NCBI RefSeq assembly: GCF_001638985.1
Contig: NW_017265159.1
Location: 547,113 to 611,112 of the forward strand
From: Phycomyces blakesleeanus NRRL 1555(-)
Lineage: Eukaryota; Mucoromycota; Mucoromycetes; Mucorales; Phycomycetaceae
Length of the DNA stretch: 64,000 bases
Reading direction: 5' to 3'
Positions 1-12,952 of the stretch are shown one piece after another. Made by a program: the position numbers and the translations under genes. The notes under the pieces were generated by a model, which was not told the DNA's origin, made no database searches, and saw nothing but the letters and a program-made list of their open reading frames with translations. Numbering within the stretch: the first letter of the stretch is position 1; every line of letters begins with the position of its first letter.

Positions 1-452
1 TTCTTTTTCTTTTTGCTCCATGACACTATCCAGAAAATCAATCAAAATTACTATCAGCATTGGTATCAAACATAACCTCTTGTATTTTTTGCTACAAACG
101 GTATAGTGTATATAACTTAGTAGCGGATAGGATACTCTCTGCAAATTACGAAGATGCCTTTCTGTTGTTATGTTAGGCTATCGATTGATGAACTGATTAT
201 GCATGAAAATATTTTAGGAATCATACGGAATTTCCCTTTTTTGGGATAGTGCCATCTATTTTTTTCTTTTGAGTGGTAAAGAAAAAAAGATAAAAGTACC
301 CCTTTTTTCAGGTTTTCGTTTTTTCTCTTTCTTTCTTTAATGCGGCTGTCGATTAGGAATTTCTAGCTATGAATGTAGTTATGAAAACCGATGACCACAG
401 AACAGTGACGACAGCCGGTACTTTGCCCCAAAGTGGCGCCATCAGACATGGG

Positions 453-668
453 TCACGGACGGGACGCCATTGCTGTGAAGCGCGGGTAAAGATGTGTTAC
501 ATGTGCTTCATGCCGTGTAGTCCTTGGCCCCCTCTGCAGTTGTGCCGCTTGTAAAAGCGTGATGAGTTCAGTCTGAGATAATACTCTGCTGTCCGCCTCC
601 CTCGCTGTCAAGCCAGGTTTTCGCCCTGGGGGAGATTGAGCCACCTTGTGTGGGGACTAAGAGCTTGA
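453..668 (-). repeat. Dispersed repeat, copy 1 (fragment of a decayed mobile-element reading frame)
   Basis: Read on the minus strand, this stretch encodes a short peptide with the core AQSPPGRKPGL. It matches AQSPSGRKPDL in copy 2 at about 42888-43172, also on the minus strand. The similarity extends upstream (S-S-S-stop-S-P-H against P-S-S-L-S-P-H). Copy 1 therefore carries a TAG where copy 2 has TTG, and it lacks the ATG. It is GC-richer than its surroundings. The parent element is not recognised; the N-terminus of a retroelement or transposon protein is an inference. Confidence 0.5.
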
Positions 669-2233
669 CAACCCTTTGTATCCTTTTTATATGTATAGAA
701 AAATAAAGTAGATAGTAATAGTAGTAATTAGTAAATACGTTAATAAATCAAATCTTCTTTCAAATAAAGTATTTAAAACCATGTCTGCAAAAAACGCCTG
801 TCTTTTATTGTGCATTTAAGTTGAAGAAAAATAATAATGAGTAATTAATAAGTTTGACACGGTAATTACAAGATGTAATGTAGAAAGAACTTGATTATAA
901 GTACCGCTCAAAACCAACTTTCCTTTGAATATTTGTGTTATTACACAACGTAGACTGATTTTAGAACTGAATAGCTCTCTTTTAATCTCACCATTCAAAA
1001 TACAATTACGCGTAATACTTGTCTAATCTAATTCGCATTAAAAGACTTTGTGTGAAGATTGAAAACAAAAAACTCAATCTACATACATTGGTCACCATAC
1101 TAATGATAGTAACAGGAAAGATTGCATGCTGTTCTATGTGAATTTACATTAACGCGCTTTTAATTTAGTCGACGTTGTTTCTGACACATTCAAGAAGATG
1201 ACTGTTTCAAAAATTGAAACAAATTCAACAAACTCAAAGAAAAAAATAACACCGGGCGCTAGCTAATCGGCGCATAGAAACAAAAGGCTAATTACTGTGT
1301 AGTGGACGACGTAGAAATAATAAGGCCAACAATAATGGAATGTCACAATTGAACACATTCCAGATTAACAGTACTTAATATGGCCTTCTCTAGCTCACTG
1401 TCAAAGTGTTTAATGGCAAATACTTTTCAAAGTTTATAACCTTAATTACTCTAGCGCATAAGTATATAATTCTTCTTGTTAGTCAAAGGATTTAATAGAG
1501 ACTAAAATATGTGCATATCAAGCCCGATAATCACAGTGGACTACTCTTATTTCAAGCAGTAGGAAAATGAGTGGGTGATCCTGTAATTAACACTTTTTTC
1601 ATATTTTTAAGATATTTAAGAAGTTTTGAAGATATACACAAAGTTCAGAAAGAGTTTTCAAGAGAGATAAATAAAAAGCAGATCTTCTTTCCAACACACA
1701 CAAGTACTAGGGAGATTTAAAGGATACTTTGCTAATAATTAGGATACTTTCGACAGCTACAAAAATCATCCAACAAACGATTATGTGGGGAAGCATTAAA
1801 AGCAATATTAAAACTCCTATTTTCAACTAAATGGAAGGTAGTTGACCAATATTGTAATATACTCGATCTTGCCAAAGTTTATAAAGCATATTTTCTGAAT
1901 TGATTAGCAAGCGAAATATCCAATTTTATGTATACGGAGTCTTTAGATATCATAAAAGCTATAGCTAATTTGATATCGTGCAACTACAAAATATGTATGC
2001 CTTCTAAAATAAATATATATATAAAAAAAACCATGACACCTGTTACAGAATTTGAAATATAGTCATATGTATTCTTCCCCCTCCCTACCTTTTTCTCTTC
2101 ACCTAAATCTACTATATTGATTCTTTAAAAAATATATATTTAATGACAAAAACCTAAGCATAGATGCTCAAACCTCTTGCTGCGTTAAAGATGTAATTGT
2201 CTGCAACTTGTCAATATATTTAAATACCGCTCA

Positions 2234-2247
2234 CCGTGATGTCACGG
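2234..2247. promoter_or_regulatory. Palindromic candidate operator upstream of V-ATPase subunit c
   Basis: CCGTGA and TCACGG form a perfect inverted repeat around a 2-base TG centre, about 120 bases before the start codon. The core TGATGTCA resembles a bZIP/CRE half-site pair. Factor identity is not shown by the sequence. Confidence 0.35.
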
Positions 2248-2365
2248 AGACTGAAGGGCGGGTTCAGTGTCTAAAAACGTTTCATCGGGACCAAACCGTT
2301 CCTTTCTCTAGCAAAGCCAAGTTAACTTCCTCCCTTCACTTTTCTTTTTCTTTTGGAATCTTGTA

Positions 2366-3462
2366 ATGGACACTGCTGTCTATTGCCCATCCTACGCACC
2401 TTTCTTCGGGTTCGCCGGTGTATTTGCCTCGGTAGGACCATCCGACATCTTTTATCCAGCAGACGCAAAATTGACTTGCTAACCAACACAATTAACTCTC
2501 TCTCTATACGCGCTTTTAACGTTTTCTACAGATGGCATTTAGCTGTAAGTTCCACTTCTTCATCCATAATTCGACTCATTCACACCACCTCTTAATTCCT
2601 CGGTCGAGCCACACAAAATTCGAAATAGCCATAAACATTCTAATTTTATTTTTATTTTTCTTATGACCCTTTTATTATTTCATTAACTATGCAGCCCTTG
2701 GAGCTGCTTATGGTACCTCGAGAGCAGGTATTGGAATTGCCGGTATTGGTCCATTCCGCCCTGAACTTGTGATGAAGGTCTGTGCAAACCTCTTCTAGAC
2801 TATTATAATATATATATTTATATCTATGCTCGATCCTTAAATCTATCAAACTCCGTAGTCTTTGATTCCCGTAGTTATGAGTGGTATTATTGCCGTTTAC
2901 GGTCTGGTTGTTGCTGTATTGTTGGCAGGTCAAAGTAAGTCTGAACATGGAGATAATGAGCTGTAGGGAAGGAATGTGTATGTGAGTATTTATATATATA
3001 TATATCTCACCATCGATCTGAAACTCCCCTCCAGTGTCACCCACCGCCGGTTATTCTCTCTTCTCGTAAGTTCATATTCTCTGTGTTTAATAGCTGGAAA
3101 TAATAATAATAATATTAACCTGTATCTAATAAATCTATATAAAACACATTAGTGGTTTCGTTGCATTGGGTGCAGGTCTCTCAGTTGGTGTGGGTGGTCT
3201 GGCTGCTGGCTATGCTATTGGTGTAGTTGGTGACTACGTAGGTTACATTACTTGTGATTATTATTATTCTACAGCAACAAGAATCTCATATTTTTTTTTT
3301 TACCTCTCGGTTTATTAGTGTGTTCGTGGTTATGCGAGAGAGAACAGAGTCTTTGTGACAATGGTTCTCATCCTTATTTTTGCCGAAGTTCTGGGTCTTT
3401 ATGGTCTAATTGTAGCTCTTATTTTGAACGCAAAGGCAGACAACACCCTTTGTACTCTGTAA
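2366..3462 (+). CDS. VMA3: V-type proton ATPase 16 kDa proteolipid subunit c
   Basis: This is the membrane-ring subunit of the vacuolar proton pump, which carries protons across vacuolar and Golgi membranes. I built it from seven exons: 2366-2431, 2532-2544, 2695-2777, 2859-2934, 3035-3065, 3153-3237 and 3319-3462. They sum to 498 nt, or 165 residues, which is the family length. All introns are GT-AG and phases agree throughout. Family signatures include [12 protein letters not shown] at the N-terminus, [18 protein letters not shown] in helix 1, [27 protein letters not shown] in helix 2, and [15 protein letters not shown] in helix 4 with the proton-carrying Glu. Exon 2 is only 13 nt (Met-Ala-Phe-Ser plus one base), but the hydrophobic helix 1 is broken without it. 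The gene converges on the helicase gene that ends at 3664. VMA3 rather than VMA11 is chosen from overall likeness. Confidence 0.93.
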
Positions 3463-3663
3463 AAAACACACACAACCAAACAACAAGGAGTGAAAACAAC
3501 GAGTCATTTTATATCCAATCCAGAAAATAAGAAAGAGGGGCTCTGCTATAGCCAAACATAACTCGAATATGACTGAGAATCTATGCTTGGGCTATATATT
3601 TTTATTTTATTTTTTGTTTGTGGTGTAAAAGAGATAGAGAGAAATATAGAGAGAACAAATGTC

Positions 3664-5954
3664 TTATGTGTTTTGTTCATCTGCGGGAAGTTTCTTGAGT
3701 TTAGATCCACAAGTCTCTATATGTGCAGCTACTTGATCCAAGGTGAAAGAAAAGGTATCACGACACACCTTGCAATTCCAGTACATCTTCATGCCCGCAG
3801 GAACCTTCTCATTTTGGGGTATACTAGAGGCACAAGATGGTACATTTAATGCATTGTAGTGAATACTGTACGTGATCTGAATTCCAGTCCGGATAACTAT
3901 ATTGAATAATATATGAGCTCTCCACGAAAAAAATACATTCATAATTTATTTATTCATTCTGTAAGCTACTTTACCATCTTTTGGATTCCAAGACCTTGGA
4001 AGGTCTAATTCGCTTTCTTGACGGGGCTTAAATTTTGAATACTAAAAGGGAGAGAGAGAATATGTCAATAATACAGCGCATATTTTTTGTTTGTTTGTTG
4101 GTTTTTAGCTGTATATAAAATGATATACCATCTTTAATAATTCTGATGCTTTAGCAACTGACAGCTCTGCTGAGATAGCAGTCTCCATAAATATTGCCAA
4201 TTTATCTATAATACTGCTTGATTAGTTTATCTCTTTCTTTATAAAATGTCAGAAGAAGCGGTTGTTTTTTTCAATGATTTACCAGTCAAAAATTTGATCT
4301 TTCGTTGATACTCTTCTTCAACAGCAGGTGTCCACATATCGACTTGTTCTCCAGAGGGAGAAGTTTTGTCTTGGTCATCCAGAATACACTGAAGTCCCCA
4401 AGGTAACTCTTGGCGAACTGCTGGACTGATGATAAAGTTTTCTGGTGGATCTTCAACTGACTATAGACAAAAAATAATAACATTAAAATACTTTCATGTA
4501 TACAAACCTGTGCATATATATATATATATATTTACCTTTCCTAAACCACGGCTAATTCTACTATTCAAAAGCTCATGCCACTGAGAACGCAGTAAATGGG
4601 TCATATAAAGTACATAATCTGCCACAGGTGCAGTGCGAAATCGAATAACATAAAATGAATCAATAACCAACACACTACAGTCAGAGTTGGTGTCGACTAT
4701 AGAAATAAATAAATAAGTATTCAATTATGAAAAAAAAACACATCCTGAGATTATCCTTTAATGATCCTACTTGTTTTTGCAAACATTAATAAGGTATGTA
4801 TTCCTACAATAAAACCATGTTTAGCCTGGTATACGAGATACAAAATATATGATAATATATATATATATATATATATATATTACCTGGAGTGCGTGTGATG
4901 TTAAGAAGATACGGTCTGTTTGTCTCCAAAATTTGAAGATAGCACAAAAGCTGATGATACATGGCTTGTTCTACAATAAGATCATCTAAAGTAATATTGT
5001 ACAATGCTTAGTTGGTTTCGTTCTAGATTCTCTCAAAGAAAAATACGTATATATTTACTGACCTTTTCGGACATTATCACCAACACCTTGAACCCAATCA
5101 GGATGAGCTGAAAATACACTCGTTGGGTGAAGGCTCAAGAAGCTCTTTACTAAGGCAAATACATAAGTAGATACATATACATATTAGAATATTTACTCAC
5201 TCGAAATCAATACGCATGTACAACTTGCCTGGTGTGTGGAATACAATTTCGTTGCTACTTCTATATGGGTTGTGTTCGTCTCCAATAGCCAATTGGGGAT
5301 ACAGGGATGAGCAGATAATCAACTTTATCATACCAATGTCCTTATTCGAAAGTGCAGCGGCGCGCGATTTAAGATTCTTAATGTTGTTGGTCATGGAGAA
5401 CTCGAGGTCTCGAATATCCTCTTTTTCATTCTGACCTATTGACACAAACAAACAGAAAATGTTACTTTACAAACCACATTTTTTTTTGGAAATTGGAATT
5501 TACCATTAGAAGTTTGGCCTTCATGGTCCATTTCCAAGACACGTCTCCTCTTGCTTGATCGTTGATCATATCTTTCTCTTCTAAGCTGCTCGCGCTTTTC
5601 GTTTCTAGCTCGTTGCTCTTCGTCCTTCCAAAGATCGCCAAAGTATTAAAGATAACGCATACATATTTGGACAAGCATGTCTTCCTTACCTCATCTCCTG
5701 ACTCATCTTTTCTATTTCTCAGTAAATCAAGCAACCCAGGCTGAAAATCGTTCAAAACTTTCTCAAACTGTCGCCGCATTTTTGCAATCTACAATCAATC
5801 GTCCCACCCCAGATATTTGTATCGTAAGTACCAAATCAATTCAATGTCTACAAAGGCTCACACCTACCTCATAAAGGCGCTGTTCTTCTAGACCATGTTG
5901 GCGACACCAGCTACGTGATGTACTCTAAAGAAATATAGAAAGATTGAGCACACG

Positions 5955-5992
<38 letters not shown>

Positions 5993-8819
5993 GTGGATTC
6001 TTTTGTAACTGTACCTTTTTATCCTCTTTTGAATCAAGCCATGCTTGCCAAATGTTTAACAAGGTAAATGGATCACCATGATGAGAGTCAAAAGTTTTTC
6101 TATTCTATGAACAAATATAAAACAAGACAAAACACTTTTGCGTTGAGTAGCGGGTTAATTGATTTCACACCTTTTCTTTCCTTACCTGTGCAATATCCGA
6201 GTTTGAATTAGGTGGTAAACGAGCAAAAGGAGACTGTACGCTCATGCTGGCAGCAATTGTGATAATAGGATCTACTATATTAAATACCTTTTGATATAGT
6301 ATTTAAAGTTTTTAAGAAAAGTATTTTTTTATATTGTTATAATCATTATTACCGTTGCCATGATCAGCATCTTTCCAATGATGGTATCAACTGGAAGATC
6401 TGCAAGGATTTTTCCAAGAGCCATAATATTCTCAGAAACATCAATGGCTCCCAGATTTTGGAGAAATTCCATTGATGCATTTAAAGCATCTTCAGATGGA
6501 GCCTATATCGTTATTTTTTTTAAAAAAAAAAATAAATAAAAAAAATAAAGGGAAACTGTTAGCGGTACTTTGTATAAATCATTGTTTGTTTGTTTTTTTT
6601 TTGCGACTTACTTCTACATAGTCAAATGTACGCGGACAGCCAAGGTCCATTGCTTTGATTTGTAATAGGAGGGGTTCAAGAGGAGCTCTTTGGATCTCAG
6701 GTACAGGAAAGTCATTAAAGTGGTTAAACTCGTTTTCGGAATAAAGTCTAAAACATTCGCCTGGGCCTGTTCGTCCGGCACGTCCAGAACGTTGTGTAGC
6801 GCTTGCTTTGGAGATCCAAAATTCCGACAACTTGCTCATGTTAGAGGTAGGATCGTGACTGAGCTCCTTCACTTTGCCTATTTCAAGTGAAATTTAGTAT
6901 GTTTTTTTTTGGTCGGCTATATGTATATATGTATGTATTTATGTATTTTATGCATGTATCTATGTGTATGTATGTCTGTTTTTTTACCAGAGTCTACAAT
7001 AAATCGAATTCCGTCGATCGTGATACTTGTTTCAGCTCTAAAAATAATAAATAATATATTATCGTATCGTATGGTGAATAACATGTAAAGATGCATTAGA
7101 TCTTAAAATAAGGTATTTACATATTGGAGCTAATGATACATTTTCGGATCCCTTCTGGAGCAATATCAAACACTTTTTCTTGATCATCCACAGCCAATGA
7201 TGAATGAAGCATCAGCACAATCCATTTTCTATACCAACACCAAGTTAAGACTCTAAAATTAGTAACATGTTACTGCAAAAAAAACACATTCAAACAATAA
7301 CTTGCTTTGTATGTTGAGCGTATTCTTTTAGCTCTTCACAGAGAGATGATATCTTTTTTTTCGGTTAATAAGGTTAGAACTTATTTTTTTCTTATTAATA
7401 TTAAAAGAGAGAGAAAGACAACTTACTTCATTAATACCGGACATAAATATAAGCAAATCACCTCGTTCAGTAACAGGTACAGATTGGTCAATATACTCCA
7501 TGACTTTCAGGTATGGTGCTGTAAATCCCTCGAATGTATTAGTTTGGTATCATATGTATGTAAAAAAAAAGAATCCTACCAGCATTGATTTTTTCGGACC
7601 GATTTGGTATAGATTCCTTAAGTACATAAAGTTGTAAGATATCAACGGAGCTCATACAAATTACATAATCATAATACTTACTTTAACTGTAGCCAATTGC
7701 CTTCTTTTGTGATTATCTTCATTTACAAGGTTTTTATCATCGTCTCCCTGGGGCCAGTATTGAATATTTACCGTATACATCTTTCCAGGAACCTATTTAT
7801 CATTGGTTAATGGTGATTTTGATTTTGATTATTTTAGAGTATATATATATATATTAGAAATCTTACAATGAGAGCAGGTGCATCGAAATATTGAGCAAAC
7901 ATTTCTGCATTGATTGTGGCACTCATCAGTACAACATGTAAATCCTGGCGAACTTTTAATAGTCTTTTCAACAAGGCCAACAGAAAATCGCCTATTCAAT
8001 TAATGATACTAAAGTATGAGTATGAGGATCCTAAGCTCTAATATTTGGAGAATAGAAAATAGTTACCCATCATATGTCTTTCGTGTACTTCATCCACCAC
8101 AATTACATCGTACATAGATAATGTGTCATCCAATGCATACTGTCTAAGTAACAATCCCTAAAAAAAAAGAAGAAGAATAAAAACGTTTTTTTTTTATATT
8201 TGTGTGTCAGAAAACATATGGTTGTATATGTCTTGTCTGTTGGGTTTCTAGGGTACCTCTGTTAAAAAAAGCACGCGAGTTCGATTCGTCTTTGTCCCTT
8301 CAAAGCGAACTTGGTAAGCAATCTCGGATCCATATTCGTTGAGAGTTTCGTAGCTGATACATATTTATTGGATAAATTGATATATTTAAATAAGTGTGTG
8401 TGTGTTTGCATTGTTACTACTTTTTTTTTAATGTTTACCTAACACGCTTTGCAAGGGCTGAACAAGCGATACGTCTAGGCTGTGTACATGCAATCTTTCG
8501 AAATCCAGCTTTGAGAAGTATCTGAGGAACTGTAATATACATTCGCAATTGTAGTTCATATATAAATATATATATATATTAGTATTGAGATTCTATCCAC
8601 TAATTGTGCAGCTTATCCTAGACTTTACTTCTTACCTTGTGTACTTTTTCCACAGCCTGTATCACCTGCAATCAACAATACTCGATGTTCTTTTAATGTT
8701 TGAACAATTGCATTTGCAAATGGTGTTATTGGGAGAGCGGCTCGATTCTAAGTCAATATATATTATTATTATTATTATCATTTTTGCATGATCTTTAGAA
8801 CTTGTTTTTTCAATAAACC

Positions 8820-8856
<37 letters not shown>

Positions 8857-9552
8857 CCTTTTCCAATTTTTCCTTTAGAATCTTGTTTTTCTTTTGTCGA
8901 AAGTCTTGGAAAAGCACAAGTGCATGTCGAAGCATTTCACTTTCCCGTCCAACAGAAGACATTCTGCCTCGCTTATTTTCCGAGTCTTTGCCTTTCAGAG
9001 GCTCAGTCTGTTCCTGAAGACTTGACTTGAGTCGTTTGAAAAAAGCTATTTGTTTGAGCTTAGTCCACAAAAATAAAAAGGAGGAATCTACTCATAAAGA
9101 ATGTATATATATATATATATATATAAAAGAACATACATTCAAAATCATAGTAAGCAGCTGATCCTGTAGGTATTAACCAGGACGCAAGTCCGCATTTTCG
9201 CCGAGAAAAGAATAGATCGTCTGTCTCTTGACTCCAGGGACGATTAGATGAATCATCCAGAGGATCTCGTTTTTGAGACTTTAGAAAAACTTGTGCATCT
9301 TTAAGTGCCTGTTGTCGTTTTTCAGGATTGTTTAACTGTTCAAGTGATCCAGATCTAAATCAGCTTACCAAACATTGCTAAAAAACAAAAAAAAAACAAA
9401 AAAACAAGAAAACCTACAATTTCTTTTAGATTCCATAGTTTTGGTCTGAATGCAGCTTCATTTCGAATAAGTGTGCCATCGACATCATATTTTTCTTCTG
9501 GAACGTATTCTTTTCGTCTTTTACGATCTCTTTGATAATTGCGATTACTCAT
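3664..9552 (-). CDS. DHX34: DHX34-type DEAH-box RNA helicase
   Basis: This is a multi-exon superfamily 2 RNA helicase. In animals DHX34 acts in nonsense-mediated decay and splicing. Motifs in order on the minus strand: N-terminal basic region (9552 to about 9420); Walker [10 protein letters not shown] at 8669-8643; TQPRR near 8480; motif [10 protein letters not shown] at 8094-8071; SAT near 7920; motif [14 protein letters not shown] at about 6798-6760 after [10 protein letters not shown]; an HA2/OB region; LYPQLA near 5290; and [15 protein letters not shown] [10 protein letters not shown] near 4920. It ends with a zinc-binding CKVC...H...C module at about 3790-3720. The DEVH variant, the FWIS and LYPQLA blocks and the C-terminal finger separate DHX34 from Prp2/16/22/43. 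There are roughly twenty short exons and I did not resolve every junction. In particular, no canonical splice pair joins exon 1 (9552-9418) in frame to the exon near 9354, so the N-terminus is provisional. Confidence 0.82.
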
Positions 9553-9627
9553 GGCTCACTTTAAGATGCATAAATGAAATGTGCCTAGAATTTATTTGAG
9601 CCCGTAGTGTGACTTTTCTCACTTGTA

Positions 9628-9660
9628 AAAAAAAAGCAAAAAGCAAAAAGCAAAAAGCAA
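9628..9660. repeat. AAAAAGC minisatellite
   Basis: About four tandem units of AAAAAGC lie just upstream of the helicase start on the minus strand. Confidence 0.7.
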
Positions 9661-10155
9661 AGGGTAACATATGAGAGTAAGAAAAGCATGTAATGCTCAT
9701 TTAGAAGACATTGCCTCTGTAATTGACAATTACAATCATTGAGTACCAAAGCCAAACAGAATTAGATACATATTAGGATTAACTTTAATAATAAATCTTG
9801 CGGGTTTCTTTGGCCCAGTTTTTAGCCTTTTTTTTTTTGTTAGCAACCAGGTTTGGAAGGATTTAGACCTATTTAATACTACATCTTACAGTAATGGATC
9901 TTATGAAAGAAATGTTACATGTCATTATTCTTATTACTTAGTTCTACTCTTTAACATACCATTATGCTTATATTGATACACCAGGAATCCATATCAATCA
10001 AACAATAATGCCTCCTGAGTTAATACCAATTAAATCCAAGGATTTAGTTCACTTTTTTTTTTGCTTCCCTTCCCCTTGCCGTCAAGTCGATACCGAATAT
10101 TCTTGTGGGCTAGTTTACTTCTTGTGAAAACCAGGGCAGGCGGTTCTTTGAGCAC

Positions 10156-10194
10156 AACTGGGCTGTCCTTGACTAGATAGATCCTAGCCCAGTT
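10156..10194. other. Perfect 9-bp hairpin in the spacer
   Basis: AACTGGGCT (10156-10164) pairs perfectly with AGCCCAGTT (10186-10194) around a 21-base loop. It is GC-richer than its surroundings and followed by a T-rich tract. It could be an RNA 3' end or a transposon remnant; I cannot tell which. Confidence 0.3.
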
Positions 10195-12860
10195 TCTTTT
10201 TTTTTCTTTTGTTTTTATTTCTTTCTCCTGACAATTGGAATTGAAGCCATTGTTTTTTTTTCTAAAAAAGAATAATAATGCTTGATGTCTCTTCTTATAT
10301 ATATATCTCCCAATGCCACGTGGGAAACCATGTCAGCATTATTGTCTATACAAATATGGCAAGCCAAAAAAAAAACATTTTTGATCAACTTTTGTCTTTT
10401 TATTATTGTTGTTGCTGTTATCTAATTCAAAGGTAAATCAAGTAAAATACTTGCTCTTTACATACTAATAGCAGCTTCCACTAGAAGACAAGTATTCTTG
10501 AGCCACTAGAGACAGAGAGGTATTTATAGGTAAGTGAATTAGAAATATTTGAATGCTCTTTTGAGGGATTCGATTCCACAAAGAATCCTGTTAATTTATG
10601 TTTATTGTTGTATTCCTCTTCTTCTTCTTTATGGTAGGTACACTTAATATATATATATATATATATATATACAAATCCATTTGTGATATGATGTGATGCA
10701 GGTTTAAGCTAAAGTTTCTTGTGGTTTCAAAATATTATATTCATAGAATCAATTGTATAACTATTATGTGCTTCATTCTTATTAATGCTACGAAGAAAAG
10801 AAAAAATAAAGTATAAAATATTTGTACGAATGATTTTCTACCAAATATATATACATAAAATATTCAAGGGTCACAGTAACGTATCCACCCTTTTTTTTAA
10901 ATATATATATATATATAAATTATTGAGCTCCTTTGAAGTATTTTGATATGTAGCTTAATTCTTATACCACGCTAAATTCATTGGGACTACATTTTTATAT
11001 ATATATATATATAAAGACAAAGGACTGAAAGGCTACACCTTGGCATTTACTAAACTTGATCGTCCTTAATGAACTATTATAGATATAAATTAGGTTGTAC
11101 TATTTTGGCTTTTCAAGTCTGTTCTTTTGTGTGTATTTTTTTTGACATATTGTGCATAGCCGAAATATCATCTAGATTAAAACCTGATCGTCGTTTCTAC
11201 CCACGAACCCATACATTATATATATATATACATCCGAATGACCAAAAGTATCTAAGCCTTTAAAACTTGGCGTAAGAAACCAAAAAAAAAAACCAAAACC
11301 AAAAATGATCAATATATTATGTATCTATGTATGTCTTTATCTTTATTTTAAAAAATGCGCAGAAAAGCAAGATTGTACACATGATTGATGCTTGTACTCT
11401 AAAGTACTTTTACTCTCTCTCTCTCTAGAATCCCATTAAACCACAACAACAACAGCAATATAACTCATCCTTACAATTCCTAAGTTCTAGATTACAAATA
11501 CATTAAATACGTAGCTATCTAAGATGAGTGTGGCTTAATATTATTTTTATGAACATACGCCAAAAAAAAAAGAAAAAAAAAGAAAAAGAAAGAGAAAGAG
11601 TAAAAATAAGCCTTTTCACCAAAACTGGCTATTAAAGAAGTCAAAATAAGAACAGGTTGGCCGCAAGAAGTCCTTGGCGTTTTTTTTTTTAAAAAAAAAA
11701 AGAAAAAGAAAAAGAGATGAGATTGAATATAGATGACGAAGGTGGATTGTTGGAGAAAGAAGGGGAGGGAAAGGGAGAGGGGAGGACGAAATGAGAGCCA
11801 AGACGGCTGATTATGTTTTAGCTTGGTACACCTACACACAAGCAAAATATGCTGTGTCCTGTTGTATTTCAACTTTAGCGTAACCGTAGTATATACCAAG
11901 TAAGATTTGGGAAAGGACGAGTAAGGCCCGGTTCCTCAACAAAAACAAAAACAACAACAACAACAACAAAATAAAGCTTTATTTTTTTTATTTTATTTTT
12001 TTGTTTGAAAATAAGCTGCTCAGCCGTAAAAGTAACCAGAAATTATTTTTAGACGGTGTGTTTCTGAAGAGCAAATAAACACAAGAAAGAAATGCCGGTT
12101 GAGTCCTACTTTGAAAAAGAAAAAGGTAGTTGTGAGTATTGAAATGAGCTCTTTGTTTTGAAAGAAAGTAAAAGACGTGCGTTGTCTAAGTGTATTTGTG
12201 TTTAATGCACCTCTGTTCTAGTCTTTATGTTTATAAGGAAAGGAAAGTGGGGATTGAGTGAGAACAAGAAACTCAGCTAAACGATATCAACATTCGTAGC
12301 GTTTGATCCATTCGTTACCATAACAACAGGTTTTATTTTTATTTTTATTTTTTATTTTTCTTTCTTCTGTTCTGTGTCTTGGACAAAGTCACAGCATAAA
12401 CAGTCGTGTCTACAGCAAAATGATTGACAAGATACATATTCTTTGCTTTGTGAGCATCTTTTCTCCAAAAAAGGTCAATTAGATCTAAAGTTCTCTTCTG
12501 ACGAATGCAAGTAACTGCATTGTCAGAACTAATTGAGCATAGCCAATACACTAATCCATGAATTCATGATTCGTAAACCACAAAGCCAATGGTAATAATA
12601 ATAAAAATATATGTATATTATAACTGCGCTAACAGATGGAGGCTTCAAATATAATTTAGTTTGATACAAATGCTCTCTTAACATATATATGTGTGTGTGT
12701 GTATTACCAATATATCTTAAAGATCGACAAACCATACAAACTTTTAGATAAGCTATTAATTTTTTTGTTTTTTTTTTATTGGATCGATCATGTATCTATA
12801 AAACACCTTGAATATTTTAGATAATTTAGATACTTTTTTATTATTACCATTTTCAATAAT

Positions 12861-12952
12861 AAAATAAAATAAAATAAAATATAGTATAGTATAGTATAGT
12901 ATAGTATAGTATAGTATAGTATAGTACAGTACAGTGTAGTGTGGTGTGGTGG
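12861..12952. repeat. AAAAT / ATAGT microsatellite
   Basis: Compound array of AAAAT followed by ATAGT units, grading into ACAGT and GTGGT variants. It generates spurious open frames on the minus strand. Confidence 0.8.

Larger units (their letters stand above)
1..2365. other. Gene-poor spacer upstream of the V-ATPase gene
   Basis: I see no credible gene here; the short open frames have no domain character. Part of it (about 453-668) is a GC-richer fragment of a dispersed repeat described separately. The rest is AT-rich DNA. The last 150 bases form the promoter of the downstream V-ATPase gene and include a palindrome. Confidence 0.6.

Noticed and set aside
10560..10590. B-box-like GATTCGATTCC suggesting a tRNA
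   Set aside because: No T-stem pairing, no acceptor stem and no A box at the proper distance.
11519..11899. 126-codon open frame on the minus strand
   Set aside because: It is made of poly-Phe/Leu and Ser runs translated from A- and GA-rich tracts, with no domain, splice or promoter context.
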